Positions 14,481 through 24,372 of a stretch of 64,000 nt of DNA are shown piece by piece. Position numbers and translations under genes: made by a program. The notes under the pieces were generated by a model. It saw only the letters and a list, made by a program, of their open reading frames with translations. It did not search any database and was not told the origin of the DNA. The first letter of the stretch is position 1. Each line of letters opens with the position of its first letter. This DNA comes from Fimbriimonadaceae bacterium (GTDB lineage: Bacteria > Armatimonadota > Fimbriimonadia > Fimbriimonadales > Fimbriimonadaceae): the NCBI GenBank assembly GCA_026129685.1, contig JAHCHO010000007.1, positions 205,216-269,215 on the forward strand, in the 5' to 3' direction.

Positions 14481-17273
14481 ATGGTTTCGGCCGTCGTTCT
14501 CTTCACCAGCATGATCGCCCCCGCCGCCGCCGGGTCGGCGCGGGAGTTTCTACCGCCGCAGCCTTGGGCGCTTGGGTTTGCCGCGCCCCCTCGCCTGCCG
14601 TTCGTCGGCGACGTGGACGCGGACGGGTACGCGGACCTCATCGTCGTCTACCCGCCGGGCAATGCGATCGTGGACGTAAACCTCAGCGTGGACGGTCTGA
14701 AGACGGGCGGCGGGTTCCAGGGCCTGAACCCCTGGGGGAAGGACTGCCTCGCCGCGGCCGTCGGGGAGTTGGACGCGGCCCCCGGAACGGACGTCGTCGG
14801 TTTGTTCGGCGGGACCGAGGTTCGCCTTGCCGGGGCCTTCAAGGACGGACGATTCACGGACGACCCGAAGTGGGCGACCCTGCCGAAGCCTCTGCAAAGC
14901 GCGGCCATGGCGGTGGTCGGCAAGTCCGTGCTGCTGTTCAACACCCAAACCGGCGATGGCTACAGAATCACGGCCGACGCCCGCAACGTCGAGGTCGTCA
15001 AAGTGCCGGCGGGCACGGTGTGGATCGGGGACGCCGGCGACACCCTTGCCATGCAGGACGCCAAGGGCCGGGTGTCGCTTCTCGACCCGAACACGCTCAA
15101 ACAGGGCAAAGCGCTTGGCACGATCTCGAAAGCCTCCCGGCCCGCCGCCGGTCCGGGCACGATCGCTTTCGGCGATCGAGTCTGGACCCCGCACGGCGAA
15201 CATGCGCTTCCTCCAAGCGCCCTGCCCAGGGCCGATACCGTGTTCGGCCTGGGAGACGTGGACAAGGACGGCGACCTCGACGTGGTGGCTTTCCGCTACG
15301 GGTCGGAGCACCACACCGCCAACAGCGTCTCGCTCTACCGCGCGAGGACGGAGGGAGAGACCGACCCCGATCATGACGGCCTGACGGACGACGACGAGAC
15401 GAAACTCGGCACCGACCCCCGGAACCCCGACACCGACAACGACGGCCTTCTCGACGGCTGGGAGGTCGGCATCTTCCGCGACTTGGATCTCAAGTCTCTC
15501 GGTTGCGATCCCCGGCGCGTGGACCTCCTCTGCCTCGTCTCACGGTTCGAGAAGGTGGCCGAGAAGCGAGTGCAGGACGAGATGGCGCGGGTGATCCGAT
15601 TCTACGCCGACCTCGACGTTCCCAACCCCGACGGGAGCAAGGGCTTCGCCCTTCACCCGATATACCTCGACCCGGTCGGCGAGAAGGACGCCAACGATGG
15701 GTGGCCCGCCAACCGCGCCAAGTTCCGACCGGAAAAGTGGCGAGGCCTGGTCCACTGGATGCAGGTCACCCCGGGAGGCGGCGGTCAAGCCGACCAATTG
15801 GGCGACGGCGGAACCGTCGGCGAAGGTGCGCTCTGGGCGGTGTTCGTCCACGAGTTCGGTCACCAAATGGGCATGGACCACGAGGGCTTTTGGCCCAACT
15901 TCCTATGCCCGATCTACACCAGTTTGATGAACTACGCCTACAGCTATTCTTTCGAGGACGACGGCAATAAGATCCACTACTCGAAGGGCGAGTTCAAGGA
16001 TTTCGTCCTGCGGGAAACCGACCTGGACGAGACGATTCCCTTGCCGTACGAGAAGGTGAAGTTCCTAGAGAAGGGACCCTATCGGTTTCGCCTGAAGGCC
16101 AACGGCGAGACCACGCTGATCGATTGGAACTGGAACGGCGTGTTCGGCGAGAAACACATCCGCGCCGACGTCAACTATTCCTACTCGACCAACGCCGGTC
16201 GTCGCGACGACGTGGGCAAGACGCACGGCTCACCCTGGCTGTTCGCGCACGAGAAGCGGGCGTTCGTCCTCTACGGGACCCACGACCTGCCCGCCGACCC
16301 GAAGGTCGACCCCAGCCTGTCCGTCGATCGTCCCGGACGCCTTCTCCTGCGCCGGCTGAAGCAACCGTTCGCTTGGGACGATCCATGGGTGATCGAAGCG
16401 GGCGGCGTCACCGGGGACCCCGTCGCCGCGAGCCTGGGCAACCACGTTTGGGCGTTCTACCCAACCGGTCAAGGCGTCGTCCGACGGCGCCTCACGGTCT
16501 CGAAGGCCGACCTCGCCATGAGCGCACCGGAGGTGGTGTCCTCCGACCCAAGCGTCGTGCCCACGGTCGGGGTCCACGGAGGCTTGCTCTACCTGTTCCT
16601 GTGGAACCCGACGAGCCAAATCGTGACGTACCGAACGATGGCCGCCGACGGTCGGCTCGCCGATCCGCGCCCCCTCGACACGACGAGTACGAATCCCGTC
16701 GGTCTCTGCACCGACACCCTCACCGGCGAGGCGATTATCGGCCTTGCGAAAGACCAGGACGAGAAACGACCCAACCGCTGGCAGGTTCGGCGCTACCGCG
16801 CGTCGTCGGGCGTTCTCCAGTCTTCCGCCCCCGTCGAGTGGATCGAGGGGGAGGCGGGGCAGTCGCGCGGAACCGGGCGTCTCACCGTGCTCTTCGACGA
16901 CTCGAAGGACGGCGGGCCTAACGGACGGATCTACCTGTACGGTCGGGGGATGACCTCTCCCGAGTCGCCGTGGGCCTGCACGTACGTTGCCCACCAACTG
17001 GCCGACAAGACGGTGAAAGGAGGCTGGCTGGTGAAGCGATTCTACGACGAGTGGACCCAGAGCCGGTCCGCCCCTGCCGCCGCCTGGTTCGGGGGGGATG
17101 TCCTCTGGGCGTACCGGTGGGTGGACGGGGGGCAGGGTCCCACCGACAACAACCTTCATGTCGGCTACCGGGCCCTCGGCATCGAGTCCGCCCCGATGGG
17201 CGACCACGACGATTTGACCTACTTCCGCACCTTCGGCATTCGGCACTCGATCCTCTCGCTCGGGAGGGGTTAG
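14481..17273 (+). CDS. Secreted metzincin-type zinc metalloprotease with FG-GAP and type-3 repeats
   Basis: 930 residues with signal peptide (MVSAVVLFTSMIAPAAAGSA). Residues about 40-290 carry FG-GAP/VCBS-like calcium loops (GDVDADGYADLIVVY, DVDKDGDLDVVAFRYG). Residues about 294-330 are thrombospondin type-3-like Asp-rich repeats (DPDHDGLTDDDETKLGTDP). The protease site HEFGHQMGMDH at about 457-467 is the HExxHxxGxxH zinc motif of metzincins, with a candidate Met-turn in TSLMNYAY. The remaining 400 residues look like beta-propeller or sandwich and are unassigned. An exported, calcium-stabilised protease is the simplest reading; the substrate is unknown. Monocistronic. Confidence 0.85.
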   Translation: MVSAVVLFTSMIAPAAAGSAREFLPPQPWALGFAAPPRLPFVGDVDADGYADLIVVYPPGNAIVDVNLSVDGLKTGGGFQGLNPWGKDCLAAAVGELDAAPGTDVVGLFGGTEVRLAGAFKDGRFTDDPKWATLPKPLQSAAMAVVGKSVLLFNTQTGDGYRITADARNVEVVKVPAGTVWIGDAGDTLAMQDAKGRVSLLDPNTLKQGKALGTISKASRPAAGPGTIAFGDRVWTPHGEHALPPSALPRADTVFGLGDVDKDGDLDVVAFRYGSEHHTANSVSLYRARTEGETDPDHDGLTDDDETKLGTDPRNPDTDNDGLLDGWEVGIFRDLDLKSLGCDPRRVDLLCLVSRFEKVAEKRVQDEMARVIRFYADLDVPNPDGSKGFALHPIYLDPVGEKDANDGWPANRAKFRPEKWRGLVHWMQVTPGGGGQADQLGDGGTVGEGALWAVFVHEFGHQMGMDHEGFWPNFLCPIYTSLMNYAYSYSFEDDGNKIHYSKGEFKDFVLRETDLDETIPLPYEKVKFLEKGPYRFRLKANGETTLIDWNWNGVFGEKHIRADVNYSYSTNAGRRDDVGKTHGSPWLFAHEKRAFVLYGTHDLPADPKVDPSLSVDRPGRLLLRRLKQPFAWDDPWVIEAGGVTGDPVAASLGNHVWAFYPTGQGVVRRRLTVSKADLAMSAPEVVSSDPSVVPTVGVHGGLLYLFLWNPTSQIVTYRTMAADGRLADPRPLDTTSTNPVGLCTDTLTGEAIIGLAKDQDEKRPNRWQVRRYRASSGVLQSSAPVEWIEGEAGQSRGTGRLTVLFDDSKDGGPNGRIYLYGRGMTSPESPWACTYVAHQLADKTVKGGWLVKRFYDEWTQSRSAPAAAWFGGDVLWAYRWVDGGQGPTDNNLHVGYRALGIESAPMGDHDDLTYFRTFGIRHSILSLGRG

Positions 17274-17308
17274 CGCTCTGGCGATTTCCCTACCCGTCCG
17301 CGTCCAGC

Positions 17309-18451
17309 CTATGGGCGCGGCGCAGCAAGCGTTGGGACGCGCACCGAACGCCCTGTCTCGAGGGATTCGACGATCGCGCCCATCAGGAGCACCGTCCCCA
17401 GGCCCTCCTCGAGGTCGGGCGAGTTGGGCTCGCCGGAGAGCAGACGCGAGGCAAAGTAGTCCAGGCAGTTGCAGAACTCGCCGTAGTGCATCCCCTTGAG
17501 TTCGTGGCGGTAGTAGTAGCCGGCCATCGAATGGTGGTAATCCTCTTCGACCTCGATCCCGTGCGCGTCGTGGAAGGTGTAGCGAAGGTCCGGGTACCGG
17601 GCGAGAGAGGTTCCCTTCGATCCCATCAGGAAGCACTCGATCAGCGCACGGGCCTTCGGCAGTTCGTGAAAGCCGAAGTTGCTCGCCACCCGCCCGATCC
17701 GTCCTGACTCCGCGAGGAGGTTCGCGACGATGGCATCGGGCGTCTTCATGCCGAACTCGCTCGCCAACGAGGTCACCGTCCCATAGGCGTGAACCTCGCG
17801 AATCGGACCGAGGTACCAGCGCGCCAGGTCCACCGGGTGGCTCATCCCAAGGTAAGCCCAGTGCGTCGTGTCCACCGCCCAGGGGCTCTTCTCGTAATAC
17901 CAATCCATCCGGTGATGGTAGTGGGCGTCGAGCATCTCGACGTCGCCGAAGGCGCCCGCCTCGAACTGCTCCCGTTGGCGCTGAAAAGGCTCGCCGAACC
18001 GCGTGCTCTGACCGACCTGAAGGCGCTTCCCGCTGGCTCGGCCAACCTCTAGGAGCCCGGGTATGGCGGTCGGATCGTTGACGAGGGGCTTGGTGCAGAT
18101 CACGTGCTTGCCCGCCCGAAACGCGCGCTCGATCTGATCCGCGTGGAGGGGATCCGGCGTGTAGACGGCGACAATGTCCACCTCGGGGCGCGCCAAGAGG
18201 GCGTCGTACTCGTCGGTCGTCCAGAGGCCCGGACACGCGTCTTCAGCCTGGGCACGCTTTTCAGAACTCAGATCGCATCCCGCCACCGGCAGGCACAGGC
18301 CACTGGCCCGCATTGCGACGAGGAGCGTGTGCCCCTCGTGCAGACCGACCACCCCGACTCCGAAACGGCGTTCGAGGGGCAACTCGCCGTAGGATCGCCG
18401 GTGCCCCACCGTGGGGCGTCCGGTCGGGAGAAAATCGGGGTGGGAAGACAT
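17309..18451 (-). CDS. Gfo/Idh/MocA family oxidoreductase
   Basis: 380 residues. A Rossmann fold begins near residue 32 (VGVVGLHEGHTLL, a variant of the GxGxxG loop), followed by DIVAVYTPDPLHADQIERAF and GKHVICTKPL; the Lys of that EKP-type motif near 122 is the usual catalytic residue. The C-terminal half is the alpha/beta oxidoreductase domain. Such enzymes oxidise or reduce sugars and cyclitols with NAD(P). No signal peptide. The first 30 residues precede the fold, so a later start is possible. Single gene; substrate not predictable. Confidence 0.82.
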   Translation of the reverse strand: MSSHPDFLPTGRPTVGHRRSYGELPLERRFGVGVVGLHEGHTLLVAMRASGLCLPVAGCDLSSEKRAQAEDACPGLWTTDEYDALLARPEVDIVAVYTPDPLHADQIERAFRAGKHVICTKPLVNDPTAIPGLLEVGRASGKRLQVGQSTRFGEPFQRQREQFEAGAFGDVEMLDAHYHHRMDWYYEKSPWAVDTTHWAYLGMSHPVDLARWYLGPIREVHAYGTVTSLASEFGMKTPDAIVANLLAESGRIGRVASNFGFHELPKARALIECFLMGSKGTSLARYPDLRYTFHDAHGIEVEEDYHHSMAGYYYRHELKGMHYGEFCNCLDYFASRLLSGEPNSPDLEEGLGTVLLMGAIVESLETGRSVRVPTLAAPRP

Positions 18452-18544
18452 CGTCTTAGCTTGCCCGATGCCGTCCCGCCGGCGCCGGGTCCCGCCCCGA
18501 GCGAGGCTGCCGAGGGTCCCTCGAGCGGCACCCTCGGCGCCCGG

Positions 18545-19498
18545 TCAAGCCGGGAGGGGGATACGGGCGGCGTTCTTGGCGAGCCAGACGTCGAAGCTCT
18601 GAAGGGCGGGGTTCAGGCGACGCGTGGCCTCGACGTCTCTCGCGGCGCGAAACGAGTCGTTGAAATCGCGTTTGAACTGGAACATGTTCCCCAAGTCGTC
18701 GGCGCCTGGGAACCCGAACCCACGGTAGACCTCGGGCGGCACGTCGCGGTACACGACTTCTCGGCCGAGGGTCCGGCTCAGGGAGTCCGCCATCTCGCGG
18801 CCGGTCCGGTGCTCCCCTGCGATCCCGACGGTTTTGCCGACCCAGCCTTCGCCCTCTTTGAGAATGCCGTACGCGCACCGACCAATGTCCTCGGCGGCGA
18901 TCCCGGGAAGGGGTCGGTCGCCCATGGGCATCGTGATCCCGAGTTTGCCGTCCGGTCCAAGAGCCGGCCCCATCCCGAAGTGGATCAGGTTGTCCCAGTA
19001 GAACGAAGTCAGCAGGTAGGTGGTCGGAACCCCGGCGGCGGCAAAGAACGCGTCGGCCTCGCCCTTCGCGTCGAAGTGGGGCACCTTGTACTTGCCCTGT
19101 AGGGTGGGCATGCGGTCGTCGTCGAGGGGAACCCACAGACGGGTGTCCTCGAGAGTGGACCAGATCGCGTGGCGCACCCCCGCCTCCCGCGCCGCTTCCG
19201 CCATGGTCCGGGCTTGCTCCAGTTCTCGATCAGGCGACAGATGGTCCCAGAAGAAGGTGACGAAGTAGGCGGCATGAGCCCCTTCCAGGGCCGCGCGCAC
19301 GTCGGCAGGGTCGTCCACGTTGGCCGCGACTACCTCGGCGCCCTGTTCGGCGAGCGACTTTGCCTTGTCGGACGACGGATAGCGGGTCAGGGCACGGACC
19401 GTGAAGCCGGAGGCGGGGTCTTCGAGGATGGCGCGGGCGAGGCCACCTCCTTGGGCGCCGGTGGCCCCGAAAACGGCGACGATCTTCGAGTCTTTCAT
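18545..19498 (-). CDS. NmrA-like / atypical SDR NAD(P)-binding protein
   Basis: 317 residues. The N-terminus VAVFGATGAQGGGLARAIL carries the GxxGxxG dinucleotide-binding loop, followed by VRALTRYPSSDKA and VVAANVDDPADVRAAL, the pattern of NmrA-type atypical short-chain dehydrogenases. These are often redox sensors or quinone/flavonoid-type reductases. Divergent from the membrane protein at 19,583. A complete, ordinary-length member with nothing unusual visible. Confidence 0.82.
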   Translation of the reverse strand: MKDSKIVAVFGATGAQGGGLARAILEDPASGFTVRALTRYPSSDKAKSLAEQGAEVVAANVDDPADVRAALEGAHAAYFVTFFWDHLSPDRELEQARTMAEAAREAGVRHAIWSTLEDTRLWVPLDDDRMPTLQGKYKVPHFDAKGEADAFFAAAGVPTTYLLTSFYWDNLIHFGMGPALGPDGKLGITMPMGDRPLPGIAAEDIGRCAYGILKEGEGWVGKTVGIAGEHRTGREMADSLSRTLGREVVYRDVPPEVYRGFGFPGADDLGNMFQFKRDFNDSFRAARDVEATRRLNPALQSFDVWLAKNAARIPLPA

Positions 19499-19582
19499 GT
19501 GGTGGTTCTACCGCTCGTCGACGAGAATGGTTGCGCGAATCGGTCCCGCGAGCCGCCTCCTCGACTCGACCATACTGGGCCG

Positions 19583-20296
19583 GTGTCATCGGTCGGCGCG
19601 TCTCGTGAGTGGACCTTGCGCGACGCGTTCGTGCCGGGGGTCGCAGCCGTGCGGGCGCACTGGCCACCGTTCCTGCTCATCCAAGGCGCGGCGGCGGCGC
19701 TGGCCTTCGCGTACTACGGCAGCCCCTTCCTCCAGAACATGGCCTCGGGCATCATGGCGTGGAAGGTGGCGGGCGGACTGCCGTTTGCGTTTCTTGTCGG
19801 CGTTATGGCGGGGGGAGTCGTCCCGGAGATCGCCAAAGCCCTGACGGGCCGCTTGCGCCGATTCGACGGCGCCTGGCTGAGCAAAGCGGGCTTCACGGGG
19901 ATGGTCTACGGCATCGTGGCGACCGAGGTGGACGTCTTCTATCGGTTCCAGGCGATCTGGTTTGGCGACGGCCGCGACCCGCTCACCCTGGGAATCAAGA
20001 CGGCGGTGGACATGTTCGCCTTCTCGCCCCTCCTGTGCGTGCCGACGGCGGTGTTGCTGTTCCGTTGGAGGAAGCACGGATACGCGTTCCGGCACGGCAG
20101 CCGGGCCTTCTCGTGGCGCTTCTACCGAGCGCGGGTGCTACCGGCGATGATCCCTTGCTGGGCGTTCTGGATTCCGATTCTGCTCTGCGTCTATGCGATG
20201 CCGACGAACCTTCAGTTCGTGTTCTCGCAGTTGGCGGAAGCGGCCTGGAGCATCCTCTTCGTGTTCATTGCGACGGGCGAGCACGAGACCGATTAG
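19583..20296 (+). CDS. Polytopic membrane protein, possibly Mpv17-like
   Basis: 237 residues from a GTG at 19583. At least four hydrophobic segments are visible (FLLIQGAAAALAFAYYG, FAFLVGVMAGGVVPEIA, MFAFSPLLCVPTAVLLF, IPCWAFWIPILLCVYAM). The C-terminal MPTNLQFVFSQLAEAAWSILFVFIA has the flavour of the Mpv17/PMP22 ending, where a loop of this kind precedes W-x-x-x-LS, but the match is loose. Convergent with the dienelactone hydrolase gene, overlapping 4 bases. Function unknown. Confidence 0.6.
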   Translation: MSSVGASREWTLRDAFVPGVAAVRAHWPPFLLIQGAAAALAFAYYGSPFLQNMASGIMAWKVAGGLPFAFLVGVMAGGVVPEIAKALTGRLRRFDGAWLSKAGFTGMVYGIVATEVDVFYRFQAIWFGDGRDPLTLGIKTAVDMFAFSPLLCVPTAVLLFRWRKHGYAFRHGSRAFSWRFYRARVLPAMIPCWAFWIPILLCVYAMPTNLQFVFSQLAEAAWSILFVFIATGEHETD

Positions 20297-20967
20297 CCGA
20301 GGTTCTCGCGGAACAGCCGAAGTGTGCGCTCCCAGGCGTCCTGCGCGGCCGCTGGGTTGTAGACGGTCGGACGATGGTCGTTGAAGAACGCGTGGTCGCA
20401 GTCGGGGTAGGTCACGAACTCGTGGGCCTTGCCAAGGGCGGTCAAGCGAGCGTCCAAATCGGACACCACGGCCGGCGTCGTCATGGGGTCGTTCGAGGCG
20501 AAAACCCCGAGAACCGGACCTTGCAGGCCCGATAGGTCCGGATCGACGTGGGGATGAATCCCGTAGAAGTTGGCGCAAGCGCCGACGTTGGCGCTCAGAG
20601 TCGCCGCAAAGAGCGCGAGTTGGCCGCCCATGCAAAACCCGACCACGCCGACCCGGTCCCCCTTCGTCGTGGGCTCGGCCAACAGCGCGTCGATGGCGGC
20701 GAGCAGAATATCGGCCGCCTCCGGGACGCGCAGAGCCATCATGAGGGTGCCCGCCTCTTCGGGTTCCGTCGTGCTCTTTCCCCGATAGATGTCGGGTGCC
20801 AACGCGTTGAACCCCGCCGCCGCGAACCGGTCGGCCACCTCCTTGATGTGCGGCACGAGGCCCCACCACTCTTGGATGACGACGACGCCCGGTCCCCCGC
20901 CGTCGGCCTTCGCCAGGTAGCCCTCGTAGGTCTCTTCGCCGCTTCGGAAGGAGATCATCGCGCCCAT
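20293..20967 (-). CDS. Dienelactone hydrolase family protein
   Basis: 224 residues (start MGAMISF; MISF at 20958 is possible). The alpha/beta-hydrolase triad of dienelactone hydrolases is present: Cys in VGFCMGGQLAL near 110, Asp in FASNDPMTT near 160 and His in DCDHAFFND near 191. The oxyanion-side EWWGL motif is near 34. Such enzymes open dienelactones in chloroaromatic breakdown, but most genomic members are general carboxyl-ester hydrolases. Divergent from ileS with an 80-base gap. Confidence 0.87.
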   Translation of the reverse strand: MGAMISFRSGEETYEGYLAKADGGGPGVVVIQEWWGLVPHIKEVADRFAAAGFNALAPDIYRGKSTTEPEEAGTLMMALRVPEAADILLAAIDALLAEPTTKGDRVGVVGFCMGGQLALFAATLSANVGACANFYGIHPHVDPDLSGLQGPVLGVFASNDPMTTPAVVSDLDARLTALGKAHEFVTYPDCDHAFFNDHRPTVYNPAAAQDAWERTLRLFRENLG

Positions 20968-21046
20968 GGTCCCCAGTATGCCCGAGGATGGGCCGGACCG
21001 GCTTTCCGGGGCGGGGCGAACCCCCGTAGGTACAATCCCCGAACCC

Positions 21047-23809
21047 ATGGATTTGCGCGAAACGCTCAATTTGCCCGACGCCGCGTTCACGATCCCGATG
21101 AAAGCGAATCTTCCTTCGCTCGAGCCGGAGATTCAGGCGCGTTGGGACGAGATTCGCGTCTACCACCTCATCCAGCAGGCGCGGAAGGACGCGCCCACCT
21201 TCGTACTGCACGACGGACCGCCCTACACGAACTCGCCCACCCATCTCGGCACGGCTCTCAACAAGATCCTCAAGGACATCGTCGTGAAGTCGCGAACCCT
21301 GATGGGCTACCGCGCCCCCTACGTTCCCGGCTACGACAACCACGGTCTGCCGATCGAGCAGGCGGTCATGAAGGAGTTCGAGAAGAAGGGTGTTCGGCCG
21401 GACGTGCCGACCTTGCGCGAGGCCTGCAGGTCCCACGCCAAGCGCTACCTCGACGTGCAAACCGAGCAGTTCAAGCGGCTCGGGGTGTTCGGGTTGTGGG
21501 AACGACCCTACGTCACGATGGACTTCCGGTTTGAAGCGGAGATCGTGCGCGTGTTCAAGCGCATGGTTGAACGAGGGTTCGTCTACCGGGGCTTGAGAAG
21601 CGTCCAATGGAGCCCGACGAGTCGGACGGCGCTCGCCGACACCGAAATCGTCTACCGCGACCACGTGAGCAAAGCCGTCTACGTTCGGTTCCCGGTGATG
21701 CCGGGCGAGGCGGGCACCTTGGGTCGGTTCTCGAACCTGCACACGATCATCTGGACGACCACCCCGTGGACGATCCCGGCGAACGTGGCGGTCGCCCTCC
21801 ATCCGCTCGCTCGCTATGTGGTCGCCCGCTTCGGCGAGGACCATTACCTTCTTGCCGAGGACCTGCTCGGCAAAGTCGCCGACGCCCTTGGGTGGGACGA
21901 TTACGACATCTTGGCGGTCCTCTCCGGCGAGGACGTGGCGGCCAGCGGCGTGCGCTTTAAGCACCCCGTGTTCGACCGCGAGTCGGTCGTCGTGCTGGCG
22001 GAGTACGTCACGATGGAAGACGGCACGGGCGTCGTGCACACCGCCCCCGGCCACGGGCGCGAGGACTTCGAGACTGGGACCAAGTACGGGCTGCCCGTGC
22101 TCTGCCCGGTCGACGAACGCGGATTCCTGACCGCCGAGGCGGGCGAGTTCGCCGGAACCTACTACCAGGACTGCGACCGGGTTGTGGTCGAGCGGTTGCG
22201 GGAGTTGGGGAACCTCCTCTTGGACTACGACTTCCCGCACCAGTACCCGTACGGCGAGCGAGACGGCCGGCCGATCATCTTCCGCGCCACCGAGCAATGG
22301 TTCGTGAGCATCGATCATCGGGATCTGCGAGACCAGATGCTCGAGGAGATTCCCAAGGTTGCCTGGTACCCCCCCTCCGGCGAACAGCGCATCCGCGACA
22401 TGATCGCCAAGCGCCCCGACTGGTGCATTTCGCGCCAGCGACCGTGGGGCGTCGGCATCCCGGTGTTCTACGGCAAGGAGTCCGGCAAGCCCGTGCTCGA
22501 CCCGATGGCGATCGAGGCGGTCGCCCAACTGGTCGAGCGAGAGGGCTCGGACGCCTGGTTCGTGCGCGAACCCAAGGACATTCTGCCCGTGGGCTACACG
22601 GACCCCGAAACGGGAGAGACCGAGTTCACCAAGGAGACCGATGTGCTGGACGTTTGGTTCGACTCGGGTTCGACCAGCCTGGCGGTGCTGGAGGGCAACG
22701 TGGACCCGGCTTGGAAAGAGCCCTGGCCCGCCGATCTCTATCTAGAGGGTTCCGACCAGCATCGTGGCTGGTTCAACACCTCGCTCATCCTTGGTACCGC
22801 GATCCGCGAGGACGCTCCGTACCGCGCGGTCCTGACCCACGGTTTTGTCACCGACGAAAAGGGCTTCAAGATGTCCAAGAGGGGGGGCAATGCGGTGGAT
22901 CCGGTCGAAGCTTCCGACAAGTTCGGGGCGGACATCCTCCGCTACTGGGTGGCGAGCGTGGACTACACGTTCGACGTGCCTTGCTCCGAGAACCTGCTGC
23001 GGCAGATCGGGGACGGCTACCGCCGCATCCGCAACACCCTGCGCTTCCTGCTGTCGAACCTGTACGATTTCGACCCCTCGGTCAGCGTCGAACTCCTGGA
23101 CCTCGACCGTTGGGTGATCGAGCAGACCGACCTTCTGGTCGCCGACTGCCTCGACGCTTACCGGCGGTACGACTTTGGCAAAGTCATCACGGGCGTCCAC
23201 AACTTCTGCGCGGACGAGCTGTCCTCGTTCTACCTGGACGCGATCAAAGACCGGATGTACTGCGACGGTAAGGACTGGCCCTCGCGCCGAAGCGGCCAGA
23301 TCGCGTGCCACTACGTGCTCGAGCGGATCACCAAACTGGTCGCTCCGATCCTTGCGCACACCGCCGAGGAGGTCTACGCGCGGATTCCAGCGTCGAGCGA
23401 GTTCAAGTCCATCCACCTCGAAGTCCTGGACGCGCCCGACCCGGATCGGCTGGAGGCGATCGAGGGTTCCGAGTTTCAGACGCGGTTCGCCCGCATCCTG
23501 GAGGTTCGACGATTCGTGTTCAGCGCCTTCGAGGAGTACAAGGCGGGCGCCGAATCGAAAGACAGCCAGGACGCGGTTGCGGTGGTGACGGTCGAGCCGG
23601 AGGTCGCGGAGACGTTGCGCGGGTTTGGAGAAGACCTTGCGATCTACCTCAAAGTGAGCGAGGCGATCGTCCTGCACGGAGAGCGCAGCGCGACGTTTCG
23701 GCCCAGCGAGCACCCAAAGTGCGAGCGGAGCCGGCTCCGCCGACGGGACGTCACCGTTGTGAACGACGTCCCCTTGACCGCCCGCGACCGACGAGCCCTG
23801 GGATGGTGA
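21047..23809 (+). CDS. ileS: Isoleucine--tRNA ligase
   Basis: 920 residues. Class I synthetase signatures are a HIGH-type site (GPPYTNSPTHLG, residues about 57-68) and KMSKR near 608, with the editing domain between (TTTPWTIPANVAVALHP). It charges tRNA-Ile and hydrolyses Val-AMP and Val-tRNA. The C-terminus is odd: bacterial IleRS usually ends in a CxxC...CxxC zinc knuckle, but here only one cysteine remains (HPKCERSRLRRRD) and the protein then ends. The start MDLRETLNLP is typical. The stop overlaps the lspA start region (ATGGTGA). Confidence 0.95.
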   Translation: MDLRETLNLPDAAFTIPMKANLPSLEPEIQARWDEIRVYHLIQQARKDAPTFVLHDGPPYTNSPTHLGTALNKILKDIVVKSRTLMGYRAPYVPGYDNHGLPIEQAVMKEFEKKGVRPDVPTLREACRSHAKRYLDVQTEQFKRLGVFGLWERPYVTMDFRFEAEIVRVFKRMVERGFVYRGLRSVQWSPTSRTALADTEIVYRDHVSKAVYVRFPVMPGEAGTLGRFSNLHTIIWTTTPWTIPANVAVALHPLARYVVARFGEDHYLLAEDLLGKVADALGWDDYDILAVLSGEDVAASGVRFKHPVFDRESVVVLAEYVTMEDGTGVVHTAPGHGREDFETGTKYGLPVLCPVDERGFLTAEAGEFAGTYYQDCDRVVVERLRELGNLLLDYDFPHQYPYGERDGRPIIFRATEQWFVSIDHRDLRDQMLEEIPKVAWYPPSGEQRIRDMIAKRPDWCISRQRPWGVGIPVFYGKESGKPVLDPMAIEAVAQLVEREGSDAWFVREPKDILPVGYTDPETGETEFTKETDVLDVWFDSGSTSLAVLEGNVDPAWKEPWPADLYLEGSDQHRGWFNTSLILGTAIREDAPYRAVLTHGFVTDEKGFKMSKRGGNAVDPVEASDKFGADILRYWVASVDYTFDVPCSENLLRQIGDGYRRIRNTLRFLLSNLYDFDPSVSVELLDLDRWVIEQTDLLVADCLDAYRRYDFGKVITGVHNFCADELSSFYLDAIKDRMYCDGKDWPSRRSGQIACHYVLERITKLVAPILAHTAEEVYARIPASSEFKSIHLEVLDAPDPDRLEAIEGSEFQTRFARILEVRRFVFSAFEEYKAGAESKDSQDAVAVVTVEPEVAETLRGFGEDLAIYLKVSEAIVLHGERSATFRPSEHPKCERSRLRRRDVTVVNDVPLTARDRRALGW

Positions 23810-24372
23810 AACCCAGCGAAGCAAAACCACGCCCCGGGCTGTTCTGGGCGACGGTCCTGCTGATGCTCGCGACGGACCAAGCGATCAAAGTCTGGACCCG
23901 GAGGACGTTTCACGAGGGGCAATCGCTCGCCGTACCGTGGCCGGGAGTGTTTGAACTGCGGCTGACCTACAACGAAGGGGTCGCGTTCGGCATGTTGCAG
24001 GGTTTGGGCGTGATGACGGCTCCGATCGCGGTCGCGATCGCCTTGGGCTGCGCCTACTACAGCCACCGCGGCCGAGAGCGGCGCACGGTCCACCTTGCCC
24101 TCGGCCTGTTGGCGGCGGGCTCCCTCGGGAACCTGGTCGATCGCGTGTGGCTTGGGCGCGTCACCGACATGTTCTGGTTCCGGGCGATCAACTTTCCGGT
24201 GTTCAACTTCGCGGATTCGTGCATCACCGTCGCCGCGGTCCTGTTGGTATGGCGTTGGGGCCGCGAAGCGGTGACCCACGTGCCGCACCCTCACCCGGCG
24301 ACGGAAGTCGAGACGGTCACGCCGACCGAGGACGTCGACCCGCCGATCCGGCCCGCCGATGAACCCACCTAG
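23803..24372 (+). CDS. lspA: Lipoprotein signal peptidase (signal peptidase II)
   Basis: 189 residues, four transmembrane helices. The two catalytic aspartates sit in the expected motifs: GSLGNLVDRV and NFPVFNFADSCITV; LTYNEGVAFG is also conserved. The enzyme cuts prolipoproteins in front of the lipidated cysteine at the inner membrane. A 30-residue acidic, Pro-rich tail follows the last helix. The ATG at 23803 lies inside the end of ileS, the common ileS-lspA arrangement. Confidence 0.95.
   Translation: MVKPSEAKPRPGLFWATVLLMLATDQAIKVWTRRTFHEGQSLAVPWPGVFELRLTYNEGVAFGMLQGLGVMTAPIAVAIALGCAYYSHRGRERRTVHLALGLLAAGSLGNLVDRVWLGRVTDMFWFRAINFPVFNFADSCITVAAVLLVWRWGREAVTHVPHPHPATEVETVTPTEDVDPPIRPADEPT

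Noticed and set aside
16230..18236. 668-codon minus-strand frame across the metzincin and oxidoreductase genes
   Set aside because: It spans two well-supported genes in other frames and has no recognisable domain.
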